Positions 19,624-29,701 are shown, counted from the stretch's first letter. The stretch: DNA of 64,000 bases from Lawsonella clevelandensis (GCF_001293125.1 NZ_CP009312.1:248001-312000); one strand, 5' to 3'. Translations and numbers: made by a program. Notes: generated from the sequence alone by a model not told the origin.

Positions 19624-20144
19624 GATAGCTCCCACAGCCCTTCCGGAAGATCGACGATAAGACGACCACCAACAACGTCGACCTCTGGAACCATGGCAGC
19701 GACAAAGGGCACGAGATGTGTACGCCCCTCGGCATCAGTAATGCTGAGCAAATCCTGAGCTGTATAGGGCAGGACATCCGTCACCTCACCGAGCTTCTCT
19801 CCCCCACTGGTAACGACCTCAAGTCCGATGAGCGAGGTGACGTGATACTCGTCTTCTGCCGGGTTGTCGGCATTAACGAGCTCGTCAGAATCAATGATGA
19901 TGTCAGCGCGGCGAAGTTCATCTGCGGCAGCCCGATCATTGATATCAGCGAGGTGGATGAGAAGTCTGCCCTGATGCCAACGAGCGGCCGTCACCTCATG
20001 GTGAGAGGTAACGCCGCTCGTAAGACGTAATGTAATTGTAGTGCCTACCGCGAACCGTTCGTCGGGGGAATCCGTACGGACGTCGACTACAAGATCGCCA
20101 CGGATTCCGTGGGATTTGATGACGGTACCGGTGGCTAGCTCCAT
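19620..20144 (-). CDS. rimM: 16S rRNA processing protein RimM
   Basis: RimM helps mature the 3' domain of 16S rRNA and binds S19. It has an N-terminal barrel ([20 protein letters not shown]) and a PRC-barrel ([33 protein letters not shown]). The protein is 174 residues. It is translationally coupled to trmD and lies 57 nt downstream of khpA, within rpsP-khpA-rimM-trmD. Confidence 0.96.
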   Translation of the reverse strand: MELATGTVIKSHGIRGDLVVDVRTDSPDERFAVGTTITLRLTSGVTSHHEVTAARWHQGRLLIHLADINDRAAADELRRADIIIDSDELVNADNPAEDEYHVTSLIGLEVVTSGGEKLGEVTDVLPYTAQDLLSITDAEGRTHLVPFVAAMVPEVDVVGGRLIVDLPEGLWELS

Positions 20145-20201
20145 GGGGTAACTCCTTGCGGTGACAGCAACTACAAGTTTCTGCCTCCAGCGTAATGGTA
20201 G

Positions 20202-20450
20202 TTACCGATCAGAATCTACAACGTCGACGCGCAAATTGCGTCCACCCAGGGCGGTAACGACAGTGCGCAGCGCGGTGGCGTTACGCCCGCCACGGCCAAT
20301 AACTTTGCCCAGGTCATCCGGGTTAACGGTGATTTCGATGGTGCGGCCACGACGACCGTGCACCAGGGCGACTTCCACGTCATCCGGATTGCTGACAATA
20401 CCGCGGACCAAGTGGTCAACGGCATCCGCAACGATGGTGGCGTTCAGCAT
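20202..20450 (-). CDS. khpA: KH-domain RNA-binding protein KhpA
   Basis: An 82-residue single KH domain with GxxG loop VIGRGGRN. KhpA pairs with KhpB (EloR/Jag) in other bacteria to bind RNA and influence cell elongation. The start is 2 nt after the rpsP stop. Function here is inferred from the family. Confidence 0.93.
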   Translation of the reverse strand: MLNATIVADAVDHLVRGIVSNPDDVEVALVHGRRGRTIEITVNPDDLGKVIGRGGRNATALRTVVTALGGRNLRVDVVDSDR

Positions 20451-20452
20451 TG

Positions 20453-20920
20453 TTATTCAGCCTCAACAGCCTCGTCAGCGGCATCCTCAGAAGCAGCTTC
20501 TTGAGCAGCGGCAGCCTCTTCCTTCGCCTTCTTGTCAGCCTTACGCTTGGCGGTGATGGCCTCGGCGGCGGGCTCGTTGGCGGCTTCTTCGAGGGCCTTA
20601 TTGAAGAGATCCAGCTTGGAGGGCTTGGTCTCAGCAACCTTGAGGGTACCTTCGGTACCAGGGAGGCCCTTGAACTTCTGCCAGTCGCCGGTAACCTTGA
20701 GGAGATTCAGCACAGCATCGGTGGGCTGAGCGCCAACACCGAGCCAGTACTGGACACGTTCGGAATTAATCTCGATGACGCTGGGCTCGCGCTTCGGGTG
20801 GTACTGACCGATGGTCTCGATGGCGCGGCCAGAACGACGGGTACGGGCATCCGCAACGACAATACGGTACTCGGGGGTGCGAATCTTGCCGAGACGCATA
20901 AGCTTAATCTTGACAGCCAT
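20453..20920 (-). CDS. rpsP: 30S ribosomal protein S16 with Ala/Glu-rich tail
   Basis: The ATG at 20918-20920 ([20 protein letters not shown]) has a strong AAAGGAGCC site; the longer frame upstream is not coding. The S16 core ends near residue 85. A tail of about 70 residues rich in Ala, Glu and Lys follows, as usual in actinobacterial S16. First gene of rpsP-khpA-rimM-trmD. Confidence 0.97.
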   Translation of the reverse strand: MAVKIKLMRLGKIRTPEYRIVVADARTRRSGRAIETIGQYHPKREPSVIEINSERVQYWLGVGAQPTDAVLNLLKVTGDWQKFKGLPGTEGTLKVAETKPSKLDLFNKALEEAANEPAAEAITAKRKADKKAKEEAAAAQEAASEDAADEAVEAE

Positions 20921-21146
20921 GAACGGCTCCTTTTCTGTGTCACAGGGGAATGCAGCGATACAGGGTCTGTATCCGGTTTTCCCCCTCGAGTGGGTGTGAC
21001 GGCCGGCCGGCGCATCTGGAAGGTACAACCCCTCGCAGAAACCGGATCCGACGCCCTCTTTAGGTCCTTATTAACTAATGTAGACCAGGGATTAATTCTG
21101 CCAGAGATGGAGACAAGAGGGAAATTCACTGTTTAAAATCCTTGCT

Positions 21147-21986
21147 ATGGCAGATCAGACACAATCCCTTATTCATCCGCAGTATTCTCCGCATGTCCTC
21201 ATAACGGGCGGGTCCAGCGGTATTGGACGTTGCACCGCCGAACGGCTCGCTGAGGCCGGCTACACCGTCTACGCCTGTGCCCGGCGTTGTGAAGAAAAAA
21301 CGGAAGACTTTGCCTCTGGCGGCTCAATTATCAACCACCGTATGGACGTCACCGATCCGGAGTCAATTAAGGCTGTTATCGACACTATCCCGGATCTGGG
21401 CATCATCATTCACTGTGCGGGATTTGGTGTCGCTGGGTCCTGCGAATGTATTCCCCTTGACCGCGTTCGTGCACAGATGGAGACCAACTACTTCGGCGTC
21501 CTCAACGTTAACCAGGTAGCCCTCCCCCGTCTCCGCGAGCATAAAAACTCTCTGGTTATTGTGATCAGCTCCGTTGCAGGTTTCCTCTCCATACCCTTCC
21601 AATCGCACTACTCCTCGTCGAAGTACGCGGTGGAAGCCTACGTCGATGGTTTGCGTATGGAAGGACGCCAATTCGGAATTAAGGCCACACTGGTCGAACC
21701 CGGCGATACCAACACTGAGTTCACTGCCGCACGTACCCATGACGAACCGCCGGACTCCCCCTACTTCGCCACCGCGGATGCCGCTGTCAAGCAGATGGCC
21801 CACGACGAAGAGAATGGTGTCCCTCCTAGCAAGGTGGTGGATGCCATCGTGAAGATGTTAAGAAAGAAGAATCCCCCCATTCGTCAAGCAGTTGGAGCTG
21901 ACTATCGCCTCGTGTACTGGGTGAAGCGACTACTGCCGAATACTCTGCTGGAATGGGGCCTCCGCAAGACCTACATCAAGAAGTAG
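21147..21986 (+). CDS. Short-chain dehydrogenase/reductase
   Basis: A classical SDR of 279 residues. Cofactor motif TGGSSGIG is at about 20-27, HCAGFGVAG replaces the usual NAG, NYFG follows, Ser is in VISSVAG, and the catalytic YSSSK lies in HYSSSKYAVEAYVDGLR. The Arg pair after the second beta strand (CARRCEE) favours NADP(H). The substrate is unknown; the C-terminal region resembles SDRs acting on lipophilic substrates. The gene is an isolated plus-strand insertion between rpsP and ffh, closed by a 21-bp stem terminator. Confidence 0.85.
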   Translation: MADQTQSLIHPQYSPHVLITGGSSGIGRCTAERLAEAGYTVYACARRCEEKTEDFASGGSIINHRMDVTDPESIKAVIDTIPDLGIIIHCAGFGVAGSCECIPLDRVRAQMETNYFGVLNVNQVALPRLREHKNSLVIVISSVAGFLSIPFQSHYSSSKYAVEAYVDGLRMEGRQFGIKATLVEPGDTNTEFTAARTHDEPPDSPYFATADAAVKQMAHDEENGVPPSKVVDAIVKMLRKKNPPIRQAVGADYRLVYWVKRLLPNTLLEWGLRKTYIKK

Positions 21987-21990
21987 CTGT

Positions 21991-22036
21991 CAGTGAAGAA
22001 TCCCCGTTGAATACGTTCAACGGGGATTCTTCACTG
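21991..22036. terminator. Bidirectional terminator, 21-bp perfect stem
   Basis: Perfect arms of 21 nt starting CAGTGAAGAATCCCC around a TACG tetraloop, between the convergent SDR gene and ffh. Confidence 0.88.
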
Positions 22037-22053
22037 GTCTTTGGCGGAAGTGC

Positions 22054-23616
22054 CTAGAACTTGGGGAATTTCAGTTTGCTGAGGTCCATCCCCTCAAGTC
22101 CAGGTGGCATTTGTCCAAGGCCGCCGCCCAAGCGGGAAAGATCCGGCATGCCGTTTCCGGCACCTGGTATGCCGGGCATGCCAGGCATACCTTGTGGCAT
22201 ACGCTGCTGGGAACGTCCCTTCCCCTTGCGGTTGTTCTTCCCCTTCTTGCCTTTACCTTTTCGACGGTTACCTGCGGGACCCATCCGGTTCGTGAGCTTA
22301 TTCATCATCTTGCGAGCCGTCAGGAAACGCTCCACCAGCTGGTTCACCTCAGTGACGGTGACGCCAGAACCGGCCGCAATACGCCGCCGACGGGAAGCGT
22401 TCAGAATCGTTGGGTCCTCCCGTTCGGCAGGAGTCATGCCGCGGATGATTGCCTGAATATGGTCCAGTTGTTTCTCATCGACGGAGGCAGCTGCCTGCTG
22501 CATCTCTTTTCCGCCGGGCATCATGCCGAGAATAGTGGAGAGGGGCCCCATGCGGCGCACCATCAGCAGCTGGTCGAGGAAGTCTTCCAGCGTTAGCTGC
22601 CCGCTCATCATGCGCGTCGCGGTCTTCTCAGCTTCCTGCTGGTCAAAGACCTGTTCTGCCTGCTCGATAAGGGTGAGGAGGTCGCCCATGCCAAGGATCC
22701 GGCTTGACATACGGTCCGGGTGGAAGACATCGAAGTCGTCCAGCTTTTCACCAGTGGAGGCAAACATAATGGGCACGCCCGTCATCTTACGCACCGACAG
22801 GGCAGCACCGCCACGGGCATCGCCATCGAGCTTGGTGAGGACAACACCCGTGAAACCGACTCCATCACGGAAGGCTTCGGCTGTCGTGACGGCATCTTGG
22901 CCAATCATGGCATCAAGAACAAAGAAGATCTCGTCGGGGTTGACGGCATCACGGATCGCCCGTGCTTGACCCATCAGCTCCTCGTCAATGCCGAGTCGAC
23001 CGGCCGTGTCGATGATGACGACGTCATGAACCTTGCGACGAGCCTCTTCGATACTCTTTCGGGCAACTTCGGCCGGATCACCGGAGGTACGGCCGAGAGG
23101 GTTGTCGCCTGCTCCCACACTCGTCCCGGGGTTGGGGGCAAACACCGGAACCCCGGCGCGCTCACCAACAATCTGCAGCTGGCTCACGGCACCGGGACGC
23201 TGCAAGTCACATGCCACCAGCATAGGGGTGTGACCATGTGCTGCAAGGTAGCGGGCAAGTTTGCCGGCAAGGGTGGTTTTACCGGCACCTTGTAGACCAG
23301 CCAGCATGATGACAGTGGGAGGGGTCTTGGAGAAATTGAGACGTCGTGCTTCCCCACCGAGAATGCTGGTGAGCTCTTCGTTAACGATCTTGACGAACTG
23401 CTGAGCCGGGTTGAGGGCAGCGTGAACCTCTGCTCCCTTGGCACGAGTTTTAACACTCTTGACGAAACTCCGCACGACGGGAAGTGCAACGTCAGCATCG
23501 AGCAGGGCGAGGCGAATTTCCCGTGACGTCGCATCAATATCGGCATCAGTGAGCTTACCTTTGCCTTTGAGGCCTTTGAGAGCGTTTCCTAGGCGATCGG
23601 ACAGAGACTCAAACAC
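22054..23616 (-). CDS. ffh: Signal recognition particle GTPase Ffh
   Basis: Ffh binds 4.5S RNA and signal sequences and delivers ribosomes to FtsY. The N domain is followed by G-domain P-loop GLQGAGKTT (about 107-115), DTAGRLG, TKLDGDARGG, then the Met-rich M domain with the RNA-binding helix (about 400-450: ASRRRRIAAGSGVTVTEVNQ). A basic and Met/Gly/Pro-rich tail follows. It starts at GTG 23614-23616 with AGGAGAAAA. The length of 520 residues is typical of actinobacteria. Confidence 0.97.
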   Translation of the reverse strand: MFESLSDRLGNALKGLKGKGKLTDADIDATSREIRLALLDADVALPVVRSFVKSVKTRAKGAEVHAALNPAQQFVKIVNEELTSILGGEARRLNFSKTPPTVIMLAGLQGAGKTTLAGKLARYLAAHGHTPMLVACDLQRPGAVSQLQIVGERAGVPVFAPNPGTSVGAGDNPLGRTSGDPAEVARKSIEEARRKVHDVVIIDTAGRLGIDEELMGQARAIRDAVNPDEIFFVLDAMIGQDAVTTAEAFRDGVGFTGVVLTKLDGDARGGAALSVRKMTGVPIMFASTGEKLDDFDVFHPDRMSSRILGMGDLLTLIEQAEQVFDQQEAEKTATRMMSGQLTLEDFLDQLLMVRRMGPLSTILGMMPGGKEMQQAAASVDEKQLDHIQAIIRGMTPAEREDPTILNASRRRRIAAGSGVTVTEVNQLVERFLTARKMMNKLTNRMGPAGNRRKGKGKKGKNNRKGKGRSQQRMPQGMPGMPGIPGAGNGMPDLSRLGGGLGQMPPGLEGMDLSKLKFPKF

Positions 23617-23760
23617 GTGTGTTTTCTCCTGGAATGGGGGCAGGGCGATGTACGCCGCATCAATTCTTCCTCATGTTACCTGCCTACCTCGTGAGAAGCG
23701 CGGTCGGTTCCGCAAAGCCAGGTGCTCCTCACTCGGAGCCAGAGACAGATGGGGGTAATT

Positions 23761-25320
23761 TTAGGCCAGCAGGGCGTCGACGAAGGCCGCCGGCTCGAAT
23801 GGCGCAAGGTCATCTGCGCCTTCTCCCAAACCCACCAGCTTCACCGGAACACCTAGCTCTTCCTGCACTTGGAAGACGATACCGCCTTTCGCAGTACCGT
23901 CGAGCTTGGTGAGCACCACACCGGTGATGTCCACAACATTCTTAAACTCCTTGGCCTGCAGAATGCCGTTCTGTCCTACCGTTGCGTCAAGAACCAAGAG
24001 GACTTCATCAACGCTGGCCTTCTTAGAGACCACACGCTTCACTTTGCCCAGTTCGTCCATGAGACCCGTCTTGGTATGTAACCGTCCGGCAGTGTCGATC
24101 AGTACCGCATCGACTCCTTGCTGGACACCCGCATCGACAGCATCGAACGCGATGGCAGCCGGATCGGCACCTTCCGCACCGCGGATTGTCGTAGCACCTA
24201 CCCTATCGCCCCATGTCTGGAGCTGGTCAGCGGCTGCTGCACGGAAGGTATCTGCGGCTCCCAGCAGGACGCGTCGTCCGTCACCAACGAGCACACGGGC
24301 AAGTTTGCCCGTCGTGGTGGTCTTTCCTGTGCCGTTGACACCCACCATGAGGAGGATGGCGGGATGGTCGTCATGTGGAAGAGCCTTGAGAGAGCGATCA
24401 AGCTCGGGATGGCACTCTTCAATAAGAATTTCCCGTAACAGAGCTCGTGCACCGGCTTCATCATGGATCGATGAACTGACAAGCTCATCTCGCAGGCGGT
24501 CTACCATCCGCATAGTAATGGCGGTACCGAGGTCGGCCATGATGAGTGTGTCCTCGACTTCTTCCCACGCATCCTCGTCGAGGTCACCGGCACCGAGGAT
24601 ACCGAGGACACCGTTCGAGAAGACGTTGTTCGATCGCGAAAGACGGCCACGGAGACGAGAAAGCCGACCGCGGGCTGAGGGAACCTTTTCTGACACCGGA
24701 GCAGGCGTGGGTTCCTGATCGCGTGGCATTTTGGCGACGTCGTCCGCCCCTCCTTCATTCGGGATGCTCTCTACCTCGGTGGGCGCATAAGGGTCCCCAG
24801 TGGGGAATCCGTGTTCTACAGGGGTGACGTCCTCTTCTGTAAGTGGCCCGGGAGCAAGCAGGGGTTCATTCGACAGCGGCGGAATAGGATGAATCTCCGA
24901 TACACCTGGCTCGGGAATCTCGACTGGAGTGGGGGCTTCAGTCGGTGCGGGATCCTGCGACGCTTCAACAGGCGGAGTACTAGATACAGGAGTTTCCCCG
25001 AGCCCTACGGAAGCTTCGGTGACGTCATCGAGGGGAACAACTGGCGCAGGATAGGGAACCAGTGTGGGGTCGGGAGCGGGCTTCTTTTTGGGCGTAGGTG
25101 CCTTCTGTTTTAGCTCTCCTGAGCCTTCCGAGAAGGAAAAACCTCCGCCTGCACTGTACGAGCCACTGCGTTCTTTCCCCTGCAGTTTCTTCTTTTCAGA
25201 GAAGGTGATAGCGTCTTGCTTCTTCTTTTTAGTCCCCAGAGCAAGCACGATCGCGCCAGCGATAATAATGACGCCGACGACGACACCAACGATTACGGCG
25301 ATGAGAGTATTAGTATCCAC
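23761..25320 (-). CDS. ftsY: Signal recognition particle receptor FtsY
   Basis: FtsY is the membrane-docked GTPase partner of Ffh. The protein of 519 residues has an N-terminal membrane segment (about 5-28), a Pro/Glu-rich low-complexity linker (about 40-215), and the NG domain with GVNGTGKTTTTGKLA, DTFRAAAADQL, DTAGRLHTK and TKLDGTAKGG. It starts at GTG with a weak Shine-Dalgarno, so the exact start is less sure. It lies next to ffh and upstream of a divergent small gene. Confidence 0.95.
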   Translation of the reverse strand: MDTNTLIAVIVGVVVGVIIIAGAIVLALGTKKKKQDAITFSEKKKLQGKERSGSYSAGGGFSFSEGSGELKQKAPTPKKKPAPDPTLVPYPAPVVPLDDVTEASVGLGETPVSSTPPVEASQDPAPTEAPTPVEIPEPGVSEIHPIPPLSNEPLLAPGPLTEEDVTPVEHGFPTGDPYAPTEVESIPNEGGADDVAKMPRDQEPTPAPVSEKVPSARGRLSRLRGRLSRSNNVFSNGVLGILGAGDLDEDAWEEVEDTLIMADLGTAITMRMVDRLRDELVSSSIHDEAGARALLREILIEECHPELDRSLKALPHDDHPAILLMVGVNGTGKTTTTGKLARVLVGDGRRVLLGAADTFRAAAADQLQTWGDRVGATTIRGAEGADPAAIAFDAVDAGVQQGVDAVLIDTAGRLHTKTGLMDELGKVKRVVSKKASVDEVLLVLDATVGQNGILQAKEFKNVVDITGVVLTKLDGTAKGGIVFQVQEELGVPVKLVGLGEGADDLAPFEPAAFVDALLA

Positions 25321-25449
25321 GGTACTAGTGTGTCAGGTTCTCGCTATCCTTGCAGGAACCACCTCCCAGTGAGTGTGAATTGTGGTTTTTCTGTCTCAAC
25401 CCAGCACAATAGAGAGGTACAACACGGTGCACTGCTCAGGAGGGTTTCC

Positions 25450-25791
25450 ATGAGTGACGACACTCAGTATGCCGCCATTAACGAGTGGGCGGATAAGCGT
25501 GGTTTCCGCCCCGAAATCCCGTATAGCGAAGCTATTTCCGTTAAATATCAGCGGCGCTTCTCCCATGTTCCCGGCCTTTATGTCCTCATTTTCGCCAATG
25601 GCGACCTTTTCGTTGGAATGGCTGACGACCTCGGTGACACACTCACCAATCAGCCCGTCTCCTGGCAGGACGACATTCTCGGGGTACGGCTCATGGCCCG
25701 CTCGAAGAAGGGGCTCGACCTGGTTCAAGAAGCTATGGGACTGCAGCGAGAGGTACAGGCGCAGGGCTTCACCATTCACCCCCGCCGCTAA
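25450..25791 (+). CDS. Small protein with a GIY-YIG-like motif
   Basis: A 113-residue protein not assigned to a known function. The ATG at 25450 follows a strong AGGAGGG site, which sets the start; a longer frame upstream is antisense to ftsY. Residues about 36-55 read GLYVLIFANGDLFVGMADDL, which has the spacing GLY-x9-FVG of GIY-YIG nuclease domains. The arginine expected shortly afterwards is missing (DLGDTL), as is an obvious later Glu-Asn catalytic set. It may be an inactive or RNA-binding relic of that fold. It diverges from ftsY and ends 4 nt from the convergent acyP stop. Confidence 0.65.
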   Translation: MSDDTQYAAINEWADKRGFRPEIPYSEAISVKYQRRFSHVPGLYVLIFANGDLFVGMADDLGDTLTNQPVSWQDDILGVRLMARSKKGLDLVQEAMGLQREVQAQGFTIHPRR

Positions 25792-25795
25792 CCGT

Positions 25796-26080
25796 TTAAC
25801 GCTCGTAAAAGCCGGGCGGGAGCCCCCGCGGGACACTGTAGTTTTCGACGACGACGTCGACGTGCCCAGGCGTCTGTCCTGAACGCAGAAGTTCTACCAA
25901 ACGGTCGCACTGTACACGAGAGCCTTCTGCAACCACATGGACACGCCCATCACGTTTATTTGTTGCGCTCCCGACTACTCCCAGTTCTAATGCTCGGCAT
26001 CGCGTCCACCAACGGAAACCAACTCCCTGAACCCGTCCATGAACCCATGCGTCCAGCCGTACAACGCCCTCTTCTCTCAT
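25796..26080 (-). CDS. acyP: Acylphosphatase
   Basis: AcyP hydrolyses acyl phosphates such as carbamoyl phosphate and 1,3-bisphosphoglycerate. The 94-residue protein has the signature VHGRVQGVGFRWWTR with the phosphate-binding Arg, and the catalytic Asn in GSATNKRDGRVHV. The start codon overlaps the smc stop by one base (TGATG), the order also seen in mycobacteria. Confidence 0.95.
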   Translation of the reverse strand: MREEGVVRLDAWVHGRVQGVGFRWWTRCRALELGVVGSATNKRDGRVHVVAEGSRVQCDRLVELLRSGQTPGHVDVVVENYSVPRGLPPGFYER

Positions 26081-29000
26081 CAGGAGTTCGCTTGTGGGAA
26101 TGCTGCCGCGGGAAGTGGCGCTGCTGGATGCATCCGCTGCGAGATGACTCGGGTAATGCCATCCCCCTTCATCGTCACACCATAGAGAACATCTGCCAGA
26201 TCCATGGTGAGCTTTTGATGGGTGATCACCAATAGCTGGGAGTGTTCCTTCAACTCGCGGAAGAGCCCCAATAATCGATGCAAGTTCGTGTCATCGAGGG
26301 CTGCTTCCACTTCATCGAGGATATAGAAGGGGCTGGGACGTGCTTTGAAAATAGCTACCAGCATGGCAATGGCAGTGAGAGACTTTTCGCCGCCAGACAG
26401 CAGCGACAGCCGCTTCACTTTCTTTCCCGGTGGTCGTGCCTCCACCTCCACACCCGTGTTGAGCATATCCTCTGGATCAGTCAGATAGAGGCGTCCTTCG
26501 CCACCGGGGAATAGTGTCGAAAACACGGTAACGAATTCTCGCGCGACATCATGGAATGCCTCTTCAAAGACAATCTTGATTCGCTCATCAACGTCCTCCA
26601 CGACGTCGAGCAAGTCTTTCCGCGCTTTCTTGATGTCCTCTAGCTGGGTGGACAGGAAGCTATAGCGTTCCTGCAAGGCGGCGAACTCCTCCAAAGCCAG
26701 CGGGTTCACCTTTCCGAGACGGGCCAAGTCACGCTCGGCGGCCTGCAAACGACGTTGTTGCTGCTCTCGGTCATAACGAAGAGGCTGGGGGCGGGAGACC
26801 TGCTCCCCGCGTTCTTTCGCATCCTCATATTCCTGCATCTCCACCGGTGAAGGCGGCAGGAGGACATCAGGCCCATATTCAGTAATAAGATCATCCACGG
26901 CCATACCAAGGTCATCGAGGACTTGGTGTTCCATCAAACGCAGACGCTCCTGTGTTTGGGCACGGAGCACCTCATCCTGGTGGGCGGTCTCGCGGAGCTT
27001 CTCAAACTCCACAATGGCCTCTTGGCGACGCTGTCTGGTCACTGTGAGTCGCTCAGAAACTGCGGATTGTTGGCTAGCCAAAACCTGACGATGTTCTTCT
27101 ATCAACGAGAGCTGTCGCTGCAGTGCATCCTGAAGCTCCTGCCCTGCCTCCTGGACAGCCGCAATGATGTCCAGCGCACGCCCACGTGTAGCCGCGCGGC
27201 GTGCGGCACGTTCTCGCAATTCTCGTTCACGGGCGGCCTGCCGGTGGAGGGCGTCTGCCCGCCCTCGAACATGGGAGGAACGCTCCTCTGCCGTCCGTAC
27301 GGCCAGCCGAGCTTCCATTTCAGTAGCACGCGTGTGCGCTACGGCAGATGCGGCCTCCGTTGCTGCAGTATCGTCAAAAAGCGCAGGTTCTTCCGGCTCC
27401 TCCGTGGCGAGACGCTGGCGTTCTTCCAACTCTACGAGTTCAGTCAACAGAGCTCGCTGCTGTTCTTCTAGCTGATTTCTCTGCTCCACGAGCCGATCCT
27501 GCTGTAGAGAAGCACTCCGCACAGAAGCTGTGAGTCGAGCCAGCTCCTTGGTCAGCGTGGCAATAGCCGAATCTGATTCCACCAGGGCAGAGTGGGCTTG
27601 TGCGGCAGCCTGTGTACGGTCGCGGTATTCCTCTTCCGCACCGCGCAGAGCTGCCTGCGCTTTCTCTACCCGCGCTAAGGCAGCCTTTTCCGCTCGTTGA
27701 GCGTCCTCAATAGCCGCATGAATCTCTACATCACTGTGTGCTTTCCTAGTACCACCAGTAGCCCATCCCCATCCGCGGGCGTCTCCGGAGCGCGTAACCA
27801 CACGTAAACGGCGATCTCGTCGGATGACCTTTTCCGCCATCTCCATGTTCTCGACCAGCACCGCATCCATAAGGAGAGAAGTGAGAGCACTTTGTAGCGA
27901 CGAGGGCACGCTCACGACATCGAGCGCCCATTGGGCCCCTGCCGGCAACTCCACATCCATGCGAAAATCGTCCGCATCACGGCTTTCAATAAGAAACATG
28001 GAACGTCCAGCTGAACCTGCGCGGAGTGCAGCAACTGCCTCCTGTGCCCGGTTACTGCTGGAAATAGTATGTGCAGAAGCAGCTTCCCCCAGCGCCACCG
28101 CAATGGCTGCCTCCCAACCGGGGGTGACGGTGAGTTTCTGAGCGACTTTTCCCGACAGCCCTACCTTGTCAGCGTGTTTCTCAAGCCAAGCAGCGGCATC
28201 CCCAGCGCCTAAGGTGAGGGCAAGCGCATCGATACGAGCATGAAAGCCAGCCGCTTCCTTCTCGGCCGAGCGTTCGTCATTGCGGAGAGCTGTGCATCTC
28301 TCCTCTGCTCGATCAAGCTCGGTACTCGCCTGGTCAAAACGCTCATTGAGGTGCTGTTCGGAGTTTTCCAGAGTCTGCAGGCGTGACTCTGCAGCTGCTG
28401 CCTCCTGCTGAAGAGACGTCAGCTGCTGGCGTGCTGTTTCGAGTTCTTCAGTATAGCGAGCGGCCTGTCTCTCGGCCGACGAAATAGCGTTTCGCGTGGT
28501 CTGGATTGTGCCCGCCAACCGGGCAATACCTTCCCGACGGTCGGCGACTGCTCGCATCGCAGCCAACCGCTTCTTCTCCACCGCTTGGGCATACTCCTCG
28601 GCATCTGCTCGCGCTTTGGTTGCAGCTGTCAGCGCTGCTGTCGCCGTATGGAGTGTTGCCGCGATCTCTGCCTCCTCGCGTGCGGCTTCCTCAGCACGTC
28701 CCTCCAACTGCGCTGGATCAGGGCCAAAATGTGGCTCAAACTCGGTACGCAGATGCCGGGCGCGATCTTCGGCGATGCGGAGAGTAGCGGCCACCCGCTC
28801 TGACAGCGCGGAGAGTGTAAACCAGTTCTGCTGTGTACTGTCGAGAGCTGGCGTCAGTGCGGCAAGTTCTGTTTCCGCCGCCTCTACTGCCATCGTCATC
28901 TCGTTGAGATAGGCTTCCGCCTGCTGACGTCGTGCCGCCATATCACGCTGTAGTTGTTCATGCTGAAAAGCTTCAGCACGGCGCTGCACAAGATCATCCG

Positions 29001-29691
29001 CGGCGATACGGAGACGGGCATCCCGAGCGTCTGCCTGAATAACTTGGGCCCGCCGAGCTGCCTCCGCCTGCCGACCGAGGGGTTTGAGTTGACGTCGTAG
29101 TTCTTTAGTGAGGTCACTAACCCGATCGAGATTGACCTGCATTGCGGAAAGCTTTCGGAGAGCTTTCTCCTTACGACGACGGTGTTTCAGTACCCCTGCT
29201 GCTTCTTCTATGAAGGCTCGTCGCTCTTCTGGTCGGGATTCCAGAATCTCAGCTAGTTTTCCCTGCCCCACGATGACGTGCATTTCTCTGCCGATACCGG
29301 AGTCCGAGAGAAGCTCTTGAACATCCATGAGACGAACTCGGTCGTCATTAATCTCGTACTCGCTCGCACCGTCACGAAACATCCGACGGGTTATCGAGAC
29401 CTCGCTGTAGTCAATTGGGAGAGCACCGTCGCTATTGTCGATCGTCAGGGTGACTTCAGCACGTCCAAGGGCTGCTTTGGTAGGAGTTCCGGCAAAGATG
29501 ACGTCTTCCATTTTGCCGCCGCGGAGAACCTTTGCCCCCTGCTCCCCCATCACCCAAGTGAGCGCATCGAGTACATTCGACTTCCCGGAGCCGTTAGGAC
29601 CGACAATGGCACAAATTCCGGGTTCGAATCGGAGAGTCGTTGCCGAAGCAAAGGACTTGAAACCTTTGAGGGTCAGACTCTTGAGATACAT
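26080..29691 (-). CDS. smc: Chromosome partition protein SMC
   Basis: SMC condenses and aligns daughter chromosomes with ScpA/ScpB. The start ATG 29689-29691 gives MYLKSLTLKGFKSFASATTL; the longer frame is out of register with mutM coding. Walker A GPNGSGKSN is at 31-39. Two long coiled coils flank a hinge in the middle third (around LSGKVAQKLTVTPGWEAAIA). The C-terminal head carries signature LSGGEKSLTAIAMLVAIF and Walker B YILDEVEAALDDTN. The length is 1203 residues. It starts 10 nt after the mutM stop. Confidence 0.97.
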   Translation of the reverse strand: MYLKSLTLKGFKSFASATTLRFEPGICAIVGPNGSGKSNVLDALTWVMGEQGAKVLRGGKMEDVIFAGTPTKAALGRAEVTLTIDNSDGALPIDYSEVSITRRMFRDGASEYEINDDRVRLMDVQELLSDSGIGREMHVIVGQGKLAEILESRPEERRAFIEEAAGVLKHRRRKEKALRKLSAMQVNLDRVSDLTKELRRQLKPLGRQAEAARRAQVIQADARDARLRIAADDLVQRRAEAFQHEQLQRDMAARRQQAEAYLNEMTMAVEAAETELAALTPALDSTQQNWFTLSALSERVAATLRIAEDRARHLRTEFEPHFGPDPAQLEGRAEEAAREEAEIAATLHTATAALTAATKARADAEEYAQAVEKKRLAAMRAVADRREGIARLAGTIQTTRNAISSAERQAARYTEELETARQQLTSLQQEAAAAESRLQTLENSEQHLNERFDQASTELDRAEERCTALRNDERSAEKEAAGFHARIDALALTLGAGDAAAWLEKHADKVGLSGKVAQKLTVTPGWEAAIAVALGEAASAHTISSSNRAQEAVAALRAGSAGRSMFLIESRDADDFRMDVELPAGAQWALDVVSVPSSLQSALTSLLMDAVLVENMEMAEKVIRRDRRLRVVTRSGDARGWGWATGGTRKAHSDVEIHAAIEDAQRAEKAALARVEKAQAALRGAEEEYRDRTQAAAQAHSALVESDSAIATLTKELARLTASVRSASLQQDRLVEQRNQLEEQQRALLTELVELEERQRLATEEPEEPALFDDTAATEAASAVAHTRATEMEARLAVRTAEERSSHVRGRADALHRQAARERELRERAARRAATRGRALDIIAAVQEAGQELQDALQRQLSLIEEHRQVLASQQSAVSERLTVTRQRRQEAIVEFEKLRETAHQDEVLRAQTQERLRLMEHQVLDDLGMAVDDLITEYGPDVLLPPSPVEMQEYEDAKERGEQVSRPQPLRYDREQQQRRLQAAERDLARLGKVNPLALEEFAALQERYSFLSTQLEDIKKARKDLLDVVEDVDERIKIVFEEAFHDVAREFVTVFSTLFPGGEGRLYLTDPEDMLNTGVEVEARPPGKKVKRLSLLSGGEKSLTAIAMLVAIFKARPSPFYILDEVEAALDDTNLHRLLGLFRELKEHSQLLVITHQKLTMDLADVLYGVTMKGDGITRVISQRMHPAAPLPAAAFPQANS

Positions 29692-29701
29692 GAGGTGGAT
29701 T

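Noticed and set aside
25216-25449. N-terminal extension of the GIY-YIG-like protein
   Set aside because: The extension is antisense to the start of ftsY and lacks protein-like features; a strong AGGAGGG site marks the internal ATG at 25450.
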